Source: Burkholderiales bacterium
GTDB lineage: Bacteria; Pseudomonadota; Gammaproteobacteria; Burkholderiales; Nitrosomonadaceae
Assembly (NCBI GenBank): GCA_024235755.1
Contig: JACKLV010000010.1
Location: 1 to 64,000, forward strand
Direction: 5' to 3'
Length of the DNA: 64,000 nucleotides
A program made the translations under genes and the position numbers. The notes under the pieces are model-generated. The model was given only the letters and a program-made list of their open reading frames with translations. It was not told the DNA's origin and did not search any database. Below are positions 54,171 through 63,163 of the stretch, in pieces (the first letter of the stretch is position 1; each line of letters begins with the position of its first letter).

Positions 54171-54728
54171 TTAAAAGAAACTTTCAAATAATACCCAGGC
54201 TTTCCATCCCGACAAACACAACAATGTAAAAAATGCCGCGATCATATCGTCAAACATGACGCCAAAACCGCCCTTCAGACGCCGGTCATAATAGCGAATA
54301 GGCTGTGGCTTGACGATATCAAAAAAACGGAAAAGCATAAATGCAGCCAACTGCCAGGCCAGGCCTGCTGGGGTAAAGTACAACACCAATAAAAACGCGA
54401 CGGTTTCATCCCAGACTATCCCGCCATAATCAGGCACGCCCAACGCTTTACCGGTGACGCCACAAGCCCAGATGCCGAGAATAAACAGCAGGTCAATCAA
54501 CAGCAACAAATGAATGGGATCGAAATAATGATCGAGTATCCAGAATATTGGAAAAGCGATTAAAGTGCCGACTGTACCCGGCGCTTTCGGGCTTAATCCG
54601 AAACCGCCTGAAAAGGCTATAAAATAGGCTGGATGTTTGCAAACAAATACGATGTCCGGCTGTTTAACCGGTAATTCCGCACCATTTTCGCTGGCGCTGC
54701 TGTATGTTTTAGGAAGCAAAGTGGTCAT
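54171..54728 (-). CDS. pgpA: Phosphatidylglycerophosphatase A
   Basis: Inner-membrane phosphatase of phosphatidylglycerol synthesis, 185 residues. Family motifs GGFGLSPKAPGTVGTL and the Asp-rich PDYGGIVWDETVAF, then FRFFDIVKPQPIRYYDRRLKGGFGVMFDDMIAA. Several hydrophobic helices. Its start overlaps the end of thiL by 20 bases. Confidence 0.94.
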   Translation of the reverse strand: MTTLLPKTYSSASENGAELPVKQPDIVFVCKHPAYFIAFSGGFGLSPKAPGTVGTLIAFPIFWILDHYFDPIHLLLLIDLLFILGIWACGVTGKALGVPDYGGIVWDETVAFLLVLYFTPAGLAWQLAAFMLFRFFDIVKPQPIRYYDRRLKGGFGVMFDDMIAAFFTLLCLSGWKAWVLFESFF

Positions 54729-55692
54729 ATCCTTTTTTTACCATTGTCACTGCTTTACCTTCCGTATCGATCACCGACAAACCGGTTCCGTGTTTAATTT
54801 CTCCTATGATAACAAGCGGAACCTGTAGTAATTGTGCAATGCGTTCAATTTCACTGCGGTTTTTTTTAGGCGCGGTGAAACAAAGTTCATAATCATCCCC
54901 TCCTGCAAGCAGGCATTCCAGTGCCAGCGATGACGGCATATACTGCTTCATCACAGTTGAGCACGGCACAGCTTCCAGCGTTACCACTGCGGCACATTTC
55001 GAACTGGTTAAAATGTGCCCAAGGTCAGCCAGTAATCCATCAGAAATATCGATAGCACTGTGCGCCAAACCAACCAGGCGTTGTCCGAGCTCAACTCGCG
55101 CCGTTGGCGTAAGCAGCGCACGCAGACAAGCGTCCATTTCATGCTGAGTCAACTTGATTTCCTGCAAAAGGTGTTTGAGCGCCAGAGCAGCGCCGCCGAG
55201 ATGGCCTGAAACCCAGATATCATCACCCGGCTTTGCCCCGTCACGCCGTAAACAACGCATTATTTCAATTTCACCGATAATTTGCACGCCAATATTCAGT
55301 GCACCACAGGTTGTATCGCCGCCAATCAAGGCAATTTGGTAAGTCTGCGCCAATTCGAGAAAACCGTTTGCAAATTCACTCACCCAGGTTGGGTGCGACT
55401 CAACCAGATTCTCCGACAATGTCAATGAAAGCGTTACCCACCGGGGCTTTGCTCCCATTGCCGCCATATCGGACAGGTTCACTGCCAGTGACTTGTATCC
55501 CAGCTTATAAGGATCTGTATCCGCAAAAAAATGCTTTCCGGAAACCAGGGTATCGGTAGATACAGCCAATTGCATATTCGGCGTTGGCGATATAACTGCG
55601 GCATCGTCACCGATACCAATATCCACACCCGTTACCGGCCGTTTGAAATATCGCTCGATAATATCGAATTCAGATAGCTTTGATTCAGACAC
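54709..55692 (-). CDS. thiL: Thiamine-monophosphate kinase
   Basis: Phosphorylates thiamine monophosphate to the active diphosphate. 327 residues with GIGDDAAVI, STDTLVSGKHFF, LAVNLSDMAAMGAKPRW, GGDTTCG, DISDGLLADLGHIL and the AGGDDYELCFT motif. In operon after nusB (39-base gap), the common nusB-thiL-pgpA order of proteobacteria. Confidence 0.96.
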   Translation of the reverse strand: MSESKLSEFDIIERYFKRPVTGVDIGIGDDAAVISPTPNMQLAVSTDTLVSGKHFFADTDPYKLGYKSLAVNLSDMAAMGAKPRWVTLSLTLSENLVESHPTWVSEFANGFLELAQTYQIALIGGDTTCGALNIGVQIIGEIEIMRCLRRDGAKPGDDIWVSGHLGGAALALKHLLQEIKLTQHEMDACLRALLTPTARVELGQRLVGLAHSAIDISDGLLADLGHILTSSKCAAVVTLEAVPCSTVMKQYMPSSLALECLLAGGDDYELCFTAPKKNRSEIERIAQLLQVPLVIIGEIKHGTGLSVIDTEGKAVTMVKKGYDHFAS

Positions 55693-55731
55693 TTGAGCTC
55701 AATTTGAAAATGCTGCAGGATTTACAATCCG

Positions 55732-56214
55732 CTACAGTTTTGATGCGATTTCAACGGCGCGTAGTTTTACCGCCAGTTTATCCAATACACCATTGACGTA
55801 TTTGTATCCATCACTACCGCCATAAGTCCTTGCCAGTTCAATTGCTTCGTTAATAATGGCGCGGTAGGGTACTTCAAGAAAATGAGTCAGTTCATAGGTG
55901 CTTAATAATAAAATTGCATACTCAACCGGACTGAGTTCCGCTAACGATCTATCGAGAAAAGGCTGTATCGTTTCTTCAAGACTGCTGACATTATTCAAAA
56001 CACCTTCGATCAGATTGGTAAAGAACTGTTCATCAGCACGAATAAACCCCTTTACCTGTCGTAATTGTTCTTCAATGGAACCAACCGATCCGCCGGCTAA
56101 CCGCCACTGATAAATTCCTTGTAATACGAATTCCCGTGCGATACGGCGGCGGCTTTTGCATTTTGCGGGTTTTTTTTGTACGGACGCCTGCATTTCAGTC
56201 AACACTGTACTCAT
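55732..56214 (-). CDS. nusB: Transcription antitermination factor NusB
   Basis: All-helical protein of 160 residues that binds boxA RNA with NusE for rRNA antitermination. Motifs RRIAREFVLQGIYQWRLAGG and LSPVEYAILLLSTYELTHFLEVPYRAIINEAIELARTYGGSDGYKYVNGVLDKLA. Start overlaps the end of ribH by 20 bases. A Lys/Arg-rich N-terminal extension of about 20 residues is present. Confidence 0.95.
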   Translation of the reverse strand: MSTVLTEMQASVQKKPAKCKSRRRIAREFVLQGIYQWRLAGGSVGSIEEQLRQVKGFIRADEQFFTNLIEGVLNNVSSLEETIQPFLDRSLAELSPVEYAILLLSTYELTHFLEVPYRAIINEAIELARTYGGSDGYKYVNGVLDKLAVKLRAVEIASKL

Positions 56215-56680
56215 CCAGCTTGATCAATAAATTACCCATTTCCACTGCTGCCCTCGCTGCATCGGCCCCTTTCTGACTCATACGTTCGATAGCCTGATCC
56301 TCGGTATCCGTTGTCAAAACCCCATTGGCAACAGGTATTTCCGTTTCTAGCTGCACCTGCAAAATACCGCGTGCGGATTCATTGGCAACCACTTCAAAAT
56401 GATATGTTTCACCGCGAATGACAGCTCCTAACGCTATCAAAGCATCAAACTGATTTGAATAAGCCAGTTTCAATAACGTAGCCGGTATTTCCAGCGCGCC
56501 CGGAACCGTTACCAGTAAAATATCAGCATCCTGTACGCCGAGTTGTTTTAATTCGGCTGTACACGCACCGAGCAATCCCTCACCGAGGTCTATATTGAAC
56601 CGGCTCATAACAACGCCGACACGCAAACCTTCCCCATCAAGTTCCGGTTCATACTCGAGAATATCGTCATAATAAGCCAT
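56195..56680 (-). CDS. ribH: 6,7-dimethyl-8-ribityllumazine synthase
   Basis: Penultimate enzyme of riboflavin synthesis, 161 residues. Motifs VGVVMSRFN, VPGALEIPATLLKLA, ALIALGAVIRGETYHFEVVANESARG (catalytic His in the middle) and NGVLTTDTEDQAIERM. It follows ribB by 89 bases. Confidence 0.96.
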   Translation of the reverse strand: MAYYDDILEYEPELDGEGLRVGVVMSRFNIDLGEGLLGACTAELKQLGVQDADILLVTVPGALEIPATLLKLAYSNQFDALIALGAVIRGETYHFEVVANESARGILQVQLETEIPVANGVLTTDTEDQAIERMSQKGADAARAAVEMGNLLIKLDEYSVD

Positions 56681-56769
56681 TGCTACTCCTTTGGATGTCT
56701 AACATGTTCTAATTCGGGAGGAATCATATCTTGCACCAGACGCGCCGGCGAATTTGTCTGTTAACGGAT

Positions 56770-57861
56770 TCAGCTGTCAACATAACTCGTCACTTCAAGA
56801 CCAAAACCCGTCACGCTGGGCATTTTCCTTGGTGTCGCCAATAACCGCATTTTTCCAACATTTAGATCTTTCAGAATCTGCGCGCCAATACCATGATCAC
56901 GTAAATCAGACTTATTCCGATCCGAAAAACCGGGTTGCTGTAGTCGAACGCGCTCGACCAGCTTATCATTATTCTCCTCACTGCGTAAAAACACGACCAC
57001 GCCGCACTCGGCATCAGCAATCATACGCATGGATTCGTAAATACTCCAGGAGTGCGTTGTATCGTGGATATCCAACAGGTCGATAACGGATAAGGGTTCA
57101 TGCACACGCACTAATGTTTCGGTATCGGGTGCAATATCGCCTTTCGACAGAGCAAGATGAATCATTCCAGCTGTCTCATCACGGTAGGCGGTCAGAAAAA
57201 AATGACCGTATACTGTTTCAATAGTACGTTCAGCAACCCGCGTTATCAGGCTTTCCGTGAGACTGCGGTAATGAATTAAGTCTGCAATTGTCCCGATTTT
57301 AAGTTGATGTTTTTCAGAAAATTCGATTAAATCGGGCAATCTTGCCATGCTGCCGTCCGCCTTCAGAATCTCGCAGATGACCGACGCAGATGTCAGACCG
57401 GCCATTCTGGCCAGATCACAGCCGGCTTCCGTATGTCCTGCCCGTGCGAGAACGCCGCCTTTCTGCGCCATTAACGGAAAAATATGGCCCGGCTGCACGA
57501 TATCTTCAGCCTGTGCATCCGCTTTGACCGCCGCCCGTATTGTCGTGGCGCGGTCTGCTGCTGAAATACCCGTTGTAACGCCGCTTGCCGCTTCGATAGA
57601 TAAAGTAAAATTGGTACCATGCGGGGAACGATTGGCAGACACCATTAAGGGCAGATTCAACTGTCGGCAGCGTTCTTCTGTTAATGTCAGACAAATAAGT
57701 CCTCTACCGTAAGTAGCCATAAAATTAATGGCTTCCGGTGTTACAAAGTCGGCGGCGAGAACCAGATCGCCTTCATTTTCACGATCTTCTTCGTCGACGA
57801 GGATAACCATCCTGCCGGATTTTAATTCAGCAATAATTGCTTCAACGGTACTGATTTTCAT
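56770..57861 (-). CDS. ribB: 3,4-dihydroxy-2-butanone 4-phosphate synthase with degenerate GTP cyclohydrolase II domain
   Basis: 363 residues. The N-terminal DHBP synthase part (about 1-200) is complete: VILVDEEDRENEGDLVLAAD, SPHGTNFTLSIEA, GHIFPLMAQKGGVLARAGHTEA and DGSMARLPDL. The C-terminal part resembles GTP cyclohydrolase II (RVHEPLSVIDLL), but the zinc-binding cysteines of active RibA (C-x10-C-x-C) are absent. It probably makes only the butanone phosphate, and a separate RibA would be needed. ATG 57861 fits; an upstream frame to 57900 overlaps ribE. It overlaps the ribE end by 20 bases. Confidence 0.93.
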   Translation of the reverse strand: MKISTVEAIIAELKSGRMVILVDEEDRENEGDLVLAADFVTPEAINFMATYGRGLICLTLTEERCRQLNLPLMVSANRSPHGTNFTLSIEAASGVTTGISAADRATTIRAAVKADAQAEDIVQPGHIFPLMAQKGGVLARAGHTEAGCDLARMAGLTSASVICEILKADGSMARLPDLIEFSEKHQLKIGTIADLIHYRSLTESLITRVAERTIETVYGHFFLTAYRDETAGMIHLALSKGDIAPDTETLVRVHEPLSVIDLLDIHDTTHSWSIYESMRMIADAECGVVVFLRSEENNDKLVERVRLQQPGFSDRNKSDLRDHGIGAQILKDLNVGKMRLLATPRKMPSVTGFGLEVTSYVDS

Positions 57862-58483
57862 TTTCCCGGTTTCCTGAATGAACCAATAGGCTCTCGACAT
57901 AGCGTGCCAACATATCCACTTCCAAATTAACTTGTGTACCTGGTTTTAATGTATTTAAAGTTGTGTGGGACAAAGTATGCGGTATTAAGTTGACGGAAAA
58001 TTCATCATTCACGATCTGATTAACCGTTAAACTGACGCCGTTGACTGTAATCGAACCTTTACAAGTGATATAACGCAGCAAATGTTTCGGTGAACGAACC
58101 GTCATCAGGTAATTGTTTCCAACATTATCTGAAGATTCAAACCGGGTGACATTTCCGATTGCATCGACATGCCCACTGACAAGGTGGCCTCCCAACCGGT
58201 CAGACAAACGCATGGCTTTTTCAAGATTTACCGGTTGATCAACGTTGTTCAAACCGCAAGTACAACTTAATGTTTCAGGCGAAACGTCCACAGTAAACAA
58301 CGCACCCGGCAACGCTGTTACAGTCAGGCAAACCCCGTTTACAGCAATACTGTCTCCTATCGAAACATCGCTCATATCCATAGATTCGGGAGAAATATCA
58401 AGACTCATGCCACGCACTTCACTGTGCTCTGTGGTATTCACTCTTATTATTTTTCCGGTTGCCTGGATTATCCCTGTAAACAT
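57842..58483 (-). CDS. ribE: Riboflavin synthase alpha chain
   Basis: Converts two lumazines into riboflavin. 213 residues made of two lumazine-binding repeats: MFTGIIQATGKI and DSIAVNGVCLTVT in the first; HLVSGHVDAIGNV and SITVNGVSLTVNQI in the second. First gene of the operon. Only 32 bases separate it from mltF upstream, so no FMN riboswitch can fit there; the operon may be read through from mltF. Confidence 0.95.
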   Translation of the reverse strand: MFTGIIQATGKIIRVNTTEHSEVRGMSLDISPESMDMSDVSIGDSIAVNGVCLTVTALPGALFTVDVSPETLSCTCGLNNVDQPVNLEKAMRLSDRLGGHLVSGHVDAIGNVTRFESSDNVGNNYLMTVRSPKHLLRYITCKGSITVNGVSLTVNQIVNDEFSVNLIPHTLSHTTLNTLKPGTQVNLEVDMLARYVESLLVHSGNRENENQYR

Positions 58484-58515
58484 CGCTTCGTTTGATAATA
58501 GCTAATTTAAGAATC

Positions 58516-59859
58516 TTATGGTGTGACACGCTTGAGTATTTCATAGTAGGCGCGTACCGAATTTGTCAACGTTACTGCTTCATCCCCTCGCGCGTGACCA
58601 TATTTTATTTCTTCAGCATAGTGCTGCTTGTTCAGTAACGGTAACATTTTTTTTAAGTCTATCCATAAATCCGGATTTAAGTTGAAACGTTTAGCCAGTG
58701 CTCGCGCATCGATAATCCGCCCATATCCCTGATTATAAGCAGCCAACGCCATCCAGGTACGATCTGGTTCTGAAACACTTTCCGGCAGTTTTTCCTTCAG
58801 CAATTTCAAGTAACGCGCACCTGCGAGAATGTTCAGGCGTGAATCTGTTAGATTTTTAATACCCATTCTTCTTGCGGTTTCCCGTGTCAGCATCATAATA
58901 CCGCTGACACCGGTAGGTGATTTGGCTTTGGGATTCCAATGCGATTCCTGATAGGCTAAAGCAGCCAACAGGCGCCAATCGATACCGGTTATACGGGCTG
59001 CCTGAAAAAAATACGGTTTCAGTTCCGGCAGCCGTGAATGAATTTTGTTTTTGAAAAAATAAATATCCCCGGGACTAAGCTGATGGTAAGGTCCATTATA
59101 ACTATCCAGTAATTGACCCAGAACGCCTTCTTGCTCAATTCTCTCAAAAAACTCACTGACTCTGTCAATTAGCAATTTTTCAGTGTACTTGGGAAATATC
59201 CAGCGACTGACAGACACATCCAGTTCAAAAGCACCTCTAACTTTAGGATAAAAATGGTTGGCTTTTTTAATATGAAGCGAATCTGCGACAGTATAGTCAA
59301 TTTTTCCTTTATCCAGTTTTGCTAATAATGTTTCACTCGACTGCGGAACAGCGGACCATGTTAAATCAGGTATTTCCGTCTTCATTCTCTGCAGTTGATT
59401 CTCATGCGTCGAACCGGCCGGGACTTTAACATGCTTTCCAACAAGCTGCTGGATGTCTTTGGGTTCAGAACGGCTGGCGTTAAAAGCAATTTGATGATGC
59501 GTATGTAAATAAACCGGACCTAAAATAAAGCGGGAAGTTTGATGCTCGGGAATGTCCAAACCGATAGCCAAATGCGCCTGATGCCGATGCAGCGCAGCTA
59601 ATGCGGATTCAACCTCGAGCATGATAATAAATCGAATCTCCAAGCCGATTTCCGCTGCGAACTCATTGACTAAATCATACGTGATACCAGAATAATGTCC
59701 TTCGGAGTCAATATAAAAATTATCTGTATGCGCAACAGTAATAACCACCAATTCATTAGTCATCGCAAATGGCGACACCGGTTTACCGGTTGGAATACAG
59801 CCTGATAGCAAAATGCCGTAAATCGTTACCGCAGCAAGCCTTTTTATCGCTGTACACAT
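58516..59859 (-). CDS. mltF: Membrane-bound lytic murein transglycosylase F-like
   Basis: 447 residues. The N-terminal lipoprotein signal has a lipobox LLSGC. An amino-acid-binding-type domain (SBP-bac-3 fold, about 35-270) is followed by an SLT transglycosylase domain with the catalytic Glu in AALAYQESHWNPKAKSPTGVSGIMML and the AAYNQGYGRI motif. This two-domain plan is that of MltF, an outer-membrane-anchored enzyme that cleaves peptidoglycan. Confidence 0.92.
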   Translation of the reverse strand: MCTAIKRLAAVTIYGILLSGCIPTGKPVSPFAMTNELVVITVAHTDNFYIDSEGHYSGITYDLVNEFAAEIGLEIRFIIMLEVESALAALHRHQAHLAIGLDIPEHQTSRFILGPVYLHTHHQIAFNASRSEPKDIQQLVGKHVKVPAGSTHENQLQRMKTEIPDLTWSAVPQSSETLLAKLDKGKIDYTVADSLHIKKANHFYPKVRGAFELDVSVSRWIFPKYTEKLLIDRVSEFFERIEQEGVLGQLLDSYNGPYHQLSPGDIYFFKNKIHSRLPELKPYFFQAARITGIDWRLLAALAYQESHWNPKAKSPTGVSGIMMLTRETARRMGIKNLTDSRLNILAGARYLKLLKEKLPESVSEPDRTWMALAAYNQGYGRIIDARALAKRFNLNPDLWIDLKKMLPLLNKQHYAEEIKYGHARGDEAVTLTNSVRAYYEILKRVTP

Positions 59860-59956
59860 AAATAATTTAACTAACTGAATTAATTAAATATCTCAAATAA
59901 ATAACAAATCAAGCGCGCAAAATGTGCCAATGTCTATGTGAACAGTCTGATATAAA

Positions 59957-60033
59957 TGGCGCGCCCAACACGATTCGAACGTGTGACCCCCGCCTTCGGA
60001 GAGCGGTACTCTATCCAACTGAGCTATGGGCGC
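59957..60033 (-). tRNA. tRNA-Arg (anticodon CCG)
   Basis: 77 bases with encoded CCA. Acceptor GCGCCCA pairs with TGGGCGC, the anticodon stem CCGCT/GGCGG holds loop CTCCGAA with anticodon CCG, and the T arm is ACACG-TTCGAAT-CGTGT. It lies upstream of mltF on the same strand, and 244 bases from a phage holin relic. Confidence 0.95.
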
Positions 60034-60276
60034 AAATACGGACTGATAATACGGCAGCCAAGCAAGCCGTATCGAATAAAAAAACGTCAGCATAGCTGCT
60101 TTTAAACTGCTCGTCCAATCTGGATGACAATATCATAGGGATTGAATACTAGTTATGGTGAGAAATAACACAATCTATGCTTAGGCATTGGAATTTTTTA
60201 CAATCTATAATTAGCCCGATAATCAACAAGCTTGTCGATCATAATGAATGCCGTCATGACAGCGGGCGAAGCCTAA

Positions 60277-60561
60277 AATAAGGTTAATCTCATTGAGGCC
60301 AAACATAAGAGTGTTTTCGTCGCTGGCTGGCGCCCTTTCATCGGCTGGATTTGTGGAATCGGGTTACTGTAGGCTTTTGTCCTGCAACCAATGTCAGCCT
60401 GGCTGTTTGCGGCATTCGTACCTGATTTTCCTCACCCGCCGCAGATACAAACTGACGGTCTCTATCAACTGGTCCTGTCCATGCTAGGTATGGACGGACT
60501 ACAGACATTTGAAACACTAAAAGGCGTATCACGGGAAACAAGCCCCTTGAAGGATGACTAA
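60277..60561 (+). pseudogene. Broken phage 3TM-type holin
   Basis: The plus-strand frame reads VNLIEAKHKSVFVAGWRPFIGWICGIGLL, an amber stop at 60370-60372, then AFVLQPMSAWLFAAFVPDF and a normal end GMDGLQTFETLKGVSRE. This is the pattern of the 3TM holins of tailed phages and gene transfer agents (the GWRPF.GW core and LLGMxGLxTxE.LKG.AR end). A TGG Trp codon has probably become TAG. No start codon or neighbouring phage genes remain, so it is a lone relic. Confidence 0.7.
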
Positions 60562-60621
60562 AATTGTATAAAAACTCCAAAACAAGTGATTCACCTGCAA
60601 TGATTCTACCAACCAATATTA

Positions 60622-60682
60622 TGGCTCAATTAACCTGCCGCCTTGCGTTGCATTTAGAACGAATTGGTATGTTATTGAGCCA
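60622..60682. repeat. Inverted repeat behind gyrB
   Basis: TGGCTCAAT (60622-60630) and ATTGAGCCA (60674-60682) are perfect 9-bp inverted repeats 43 bases apart, extendable to about 14 bp with one bulged A (ATATT flanks both). They could be the ends of a tiny mobile-element remnant or the arms of a long transcript hairpin behind gyrB. No T-run follows. Confidence 0.35.
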
Positions 60683-60706
60683 ATATATGACAACGATCAA
60701 TCCTTT

Positions 60707-63124
60707 TCAAACATCAATATTGGTAGCACGCAGCGCATTATTTTCGATAAAAGCTCTGCGTGGCTCAACCACATCGCCCATCAATGTTGTAAAAATCTCA
60801 TCCGTCAAAATACTGTCTTCGATCTGTGCACGCAGCAGTCTGCGGTTTGCAGGATCCATCGTCGTTTCCCATAATTGCGATGGATTCATTTCACCAAGAC
60901 CTTTATAACGCTGGATATTAATGCCTTTTTTCGCTTCTTCGAGCAACCATTCAAGTGCCTGCTTAAAGCTGCTGACAAACTGTTTTTTCTCACTACGCTG
61001 AATATAGGCGCCTGCCTTTATTAATCCCTCAAACAGTTCATACGTTTTTTTGATCTGAGCATAATCGCCACTATGCAAGAATTCCTGATCCAAATAGCTG
61101 ACCTGCACATTTCCATGTGACAAGCGCTCGATTCGAAGGCGATAACGCTCGTTCATTTCATCATATTCCGCTTTGATTTCGGTGTCCTGAACATATTCAC
61201 TCAGGTGTTTTGCACTATTTTTCGCATTTTCCTCGTTACTTAAATCAATTTCAGGTTGATGCAACAATGCATACATAACCGTACTGTCCGTTGAACGGCT
61301 CATGCGTTCTATCACAGCCTCTGCTAATAAATATTCTGTGGCAAAATTTTTCAACGTTTCACCTGTCAATGATGGCTTGTCTGGTTCAGCGTAAAATTCC
61401 GCATCCGTTAAAGCCAATCCCAAAATATACTGCTTTAGTTCATAGTCGTCTTTGAGATAGCGTTCTTTTTTTCCATATTTGATTTTATAGAGCGGTGGCT
61501 GCGCAATATAGATATGGCCTCGTTCAATTAGTTCTGGCATTTGGCGGTAAAAGAATGTCAATAGCAGAGTACGAATATGCGAGCCATCGACATCAGCGTC
61601 CGTCATGATAATGATGCGATGGTAGCGCAGTTTGTCCGGGTTATACTCATCCTTGCCAATTCCCGTGCCTAGGGCCGTTATCAGCGCAATAATTTCCTGT
61701 GAAGATATCAGTTTGTCGAACCGCGATTTCTCGACGTTCAGAATTTTACCTTTAAGCGGCATGATCGCCTGAAATTTCCGGTCCCGGCCCTGCTTTGCCG
61801 ATCCACCGGCAGAATCTCCCTCCACCAAGTAAAGTTCACAGAGTTCCGGGTTTTTCTCCTGGCAATCAGCCAATTTTCCGGGTAAACCCATATTATCGAG
61901 AACACCTTTACGCCGGGTCAATTCCCGCGCTTTGCGCGCCGCTTCGCGCGCTCTCGCAGCTTCCAGTATTTTGTTACAAATCAGTTTGGCATCAGCCGGA
62001 TTTTCCAAAAGAAATTCTGACAGTTTTTGAGACACGATTTCTTCAACAACAGGCCTGACTTCCGAGGAAACCAGTTTTTCTTTGGTTTGAGATGAAAATT
62101 TCGGTTCAAACAGTTTTACCGAAAGCACGCAAGACAATCCTTCCCGCATATCGTCACCGGTTGTTTCAACCTTGGCTTTTTTTGCCATCTCATTTTTCTC
62201 AATATAATTATTGAGCGTCCGCGTCATAGCGGCCCGTAAACCGGTTAAATGCGAACCACCATCTTTTTGCGGAATATTGTTAGTAAAGCATAACACCTGC
62301 TCGCTATAGCTGTCGCTCCACTGCATTGCGACTTCTACGGTAATGCTGTCTTTTAATCCCGATGTATAAAAAATACTTGGATGCAAAACAGTTTTGGTAC
62401 GGTTGATATATTCGACGAAATTTTTGATGCCGCCTGAGAAAGCAAAGATTTCTTCTTTTCCCTGACGTTGATCAATCAGCTGTATTTTGATGCCGTTATT
62501 GAGAAAGGAAAGTTCCCGTAGGCGCTTAGCGAAAATATCATAGTGATATTCGACATTGCCGAAAATTTCCTTGCTCGCTAAAAAATGCACTTCAGTACCA
62601 TGACGTTCAGCGTCACCAACAATTTCCAGCGGTTTAACGGGCACGCCCATACGAAATTCCATTTCATGGATACTGCCGTCACGACGTATTGTCAAACGCA
62701 GCCATTCCGACAATGCATTGACGACGGATACGCCGACTCCATGTAAACCGCCTGAAACTTTATAGGATTGATCATCAAACTTTCCGCCGGCATGCAATTC
62801 AGTCATGACAATTTCTGCTGCCGAGCGTTGTTGTTCGTCATCCTGCTTGATGCCAGTGGGAATCCCTCTGCCATTATCATGTACACTGACGGAATTGTCT
62901 GGATGCAGGATTACAGTAATTTCATCGCAGTAACCTGCTAGTGCTTCATCAATCGCATTATCTACCACCTCAAATACCATATGATGTAAACCTGTACCAT
63001 CACTGGTATCCCCGATATACATACCGGGACGCTTACGTACAGCATCCAGTCCCTTCAATATTCTGATACTGTCCGAACCATAGTCATTTTTGCTTTCAGG
63101 CAAGCTGTTTTTGTCTTTACTCAT
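60707..63124 (-). CDS. gyrB: DNA gyrase subunit B
   Basis: 805 residues, the ATPase half of gyrase. GHKL ATPase motifs (EVVDNAIDEALAGYCDEITV, GRGIPTG, GGLHGVGVSVVNALS), Toprim domain (LVEGDSAGGSAKQGRDRKFQAIMPLKGKILNVEKSRFDK and IIMTDADVDGSHIRTLLLTFF) and the C-terminal QRYKGLGEMNPSQLWETTMDP. Lies 39 bases behind dnaN, the standard dnaA-dnaN-gyrB order at the origin. Confidence 0.97.
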   Translation of the reverse strand: MSKDKNSLPESKNDYGSDSIRILKGLDAVRKRPGMYIGDTSDGTGLHHMVFEVVDNAIDEALAGYCDEITVILHPDNSVSVHDNGRGIPTGIKQDDEQQRSAAEIVMTELHAGGKFDDQSYKVSGGLHGVGVSVVNALSEWLRLTIRRDGSIHEMEFRMGVPVKPLEIVGDAERHGTEVHFLASKEIFGNVEYHYDIFAKRLRELSFLNNGIKIQLIDQRQGKEEIFAFSGGIKNFVEYINRTKTVLHPSIFYTSGLKDSITVEVAMQWSDSYSEQVLCFTNNIPQKDGGSHLTGLRAAMTRTLNNYIEKNEMAKKAKVETTGDDMREGLSCVLSVKLFEPKFSSQTKEKLVSSEVRPVVEEIVSQKLSEFLLENPADAKLICNKILEAARAREAARKARELTRRKGVLDNMGLPGKLADCQEKNPELCELYLVEGDSAGGSAKQGRDRKFQAIMPLKGKILNVEKSRFDKLISSQEIIALITALGTGIGKDEYNPDKLRYHRIIIMTDADVDGSHIRTLLLTFFYRQMPELIERGHIYIAQPPLYKIKYGKKERYLKDDYELKQYILGLALTDAEFYAEPDKPSLTGETLKNFATEYLLAEAVIERMSRSTDSTVMYALLHQPEIDLSNEENAKNSAKHLSEYVQDTEIKAEYDEMNERYRLRIERLSHGNVQVSYLDQEFLHSGDYAQIKKTYELFEGLIKAGAYIQRSEKKQFVSSFKQALEWLLEEAKKGINIQRYKGLGEMNPSQLWETTMDPANRRLLRAQIEDSILTDEIFTTLMGDVVEPRRAFIENNALRATNIDV

Positions 63125-63163
63125 GTAAGTGCTTTTTTAAAGTTACATCAATGGAATAGTGAA

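Noticed and set aside
58484..58515. FMN riboswitch before ribE
   Set aside because: Only 32 bases are available between mltF and ribE, far too short for the aptamer.
60338..60616. 92-codon minus-strand frame
   Set aside because: It is the antisense shadow of the holin relic on the plus strand, which has clear family character.
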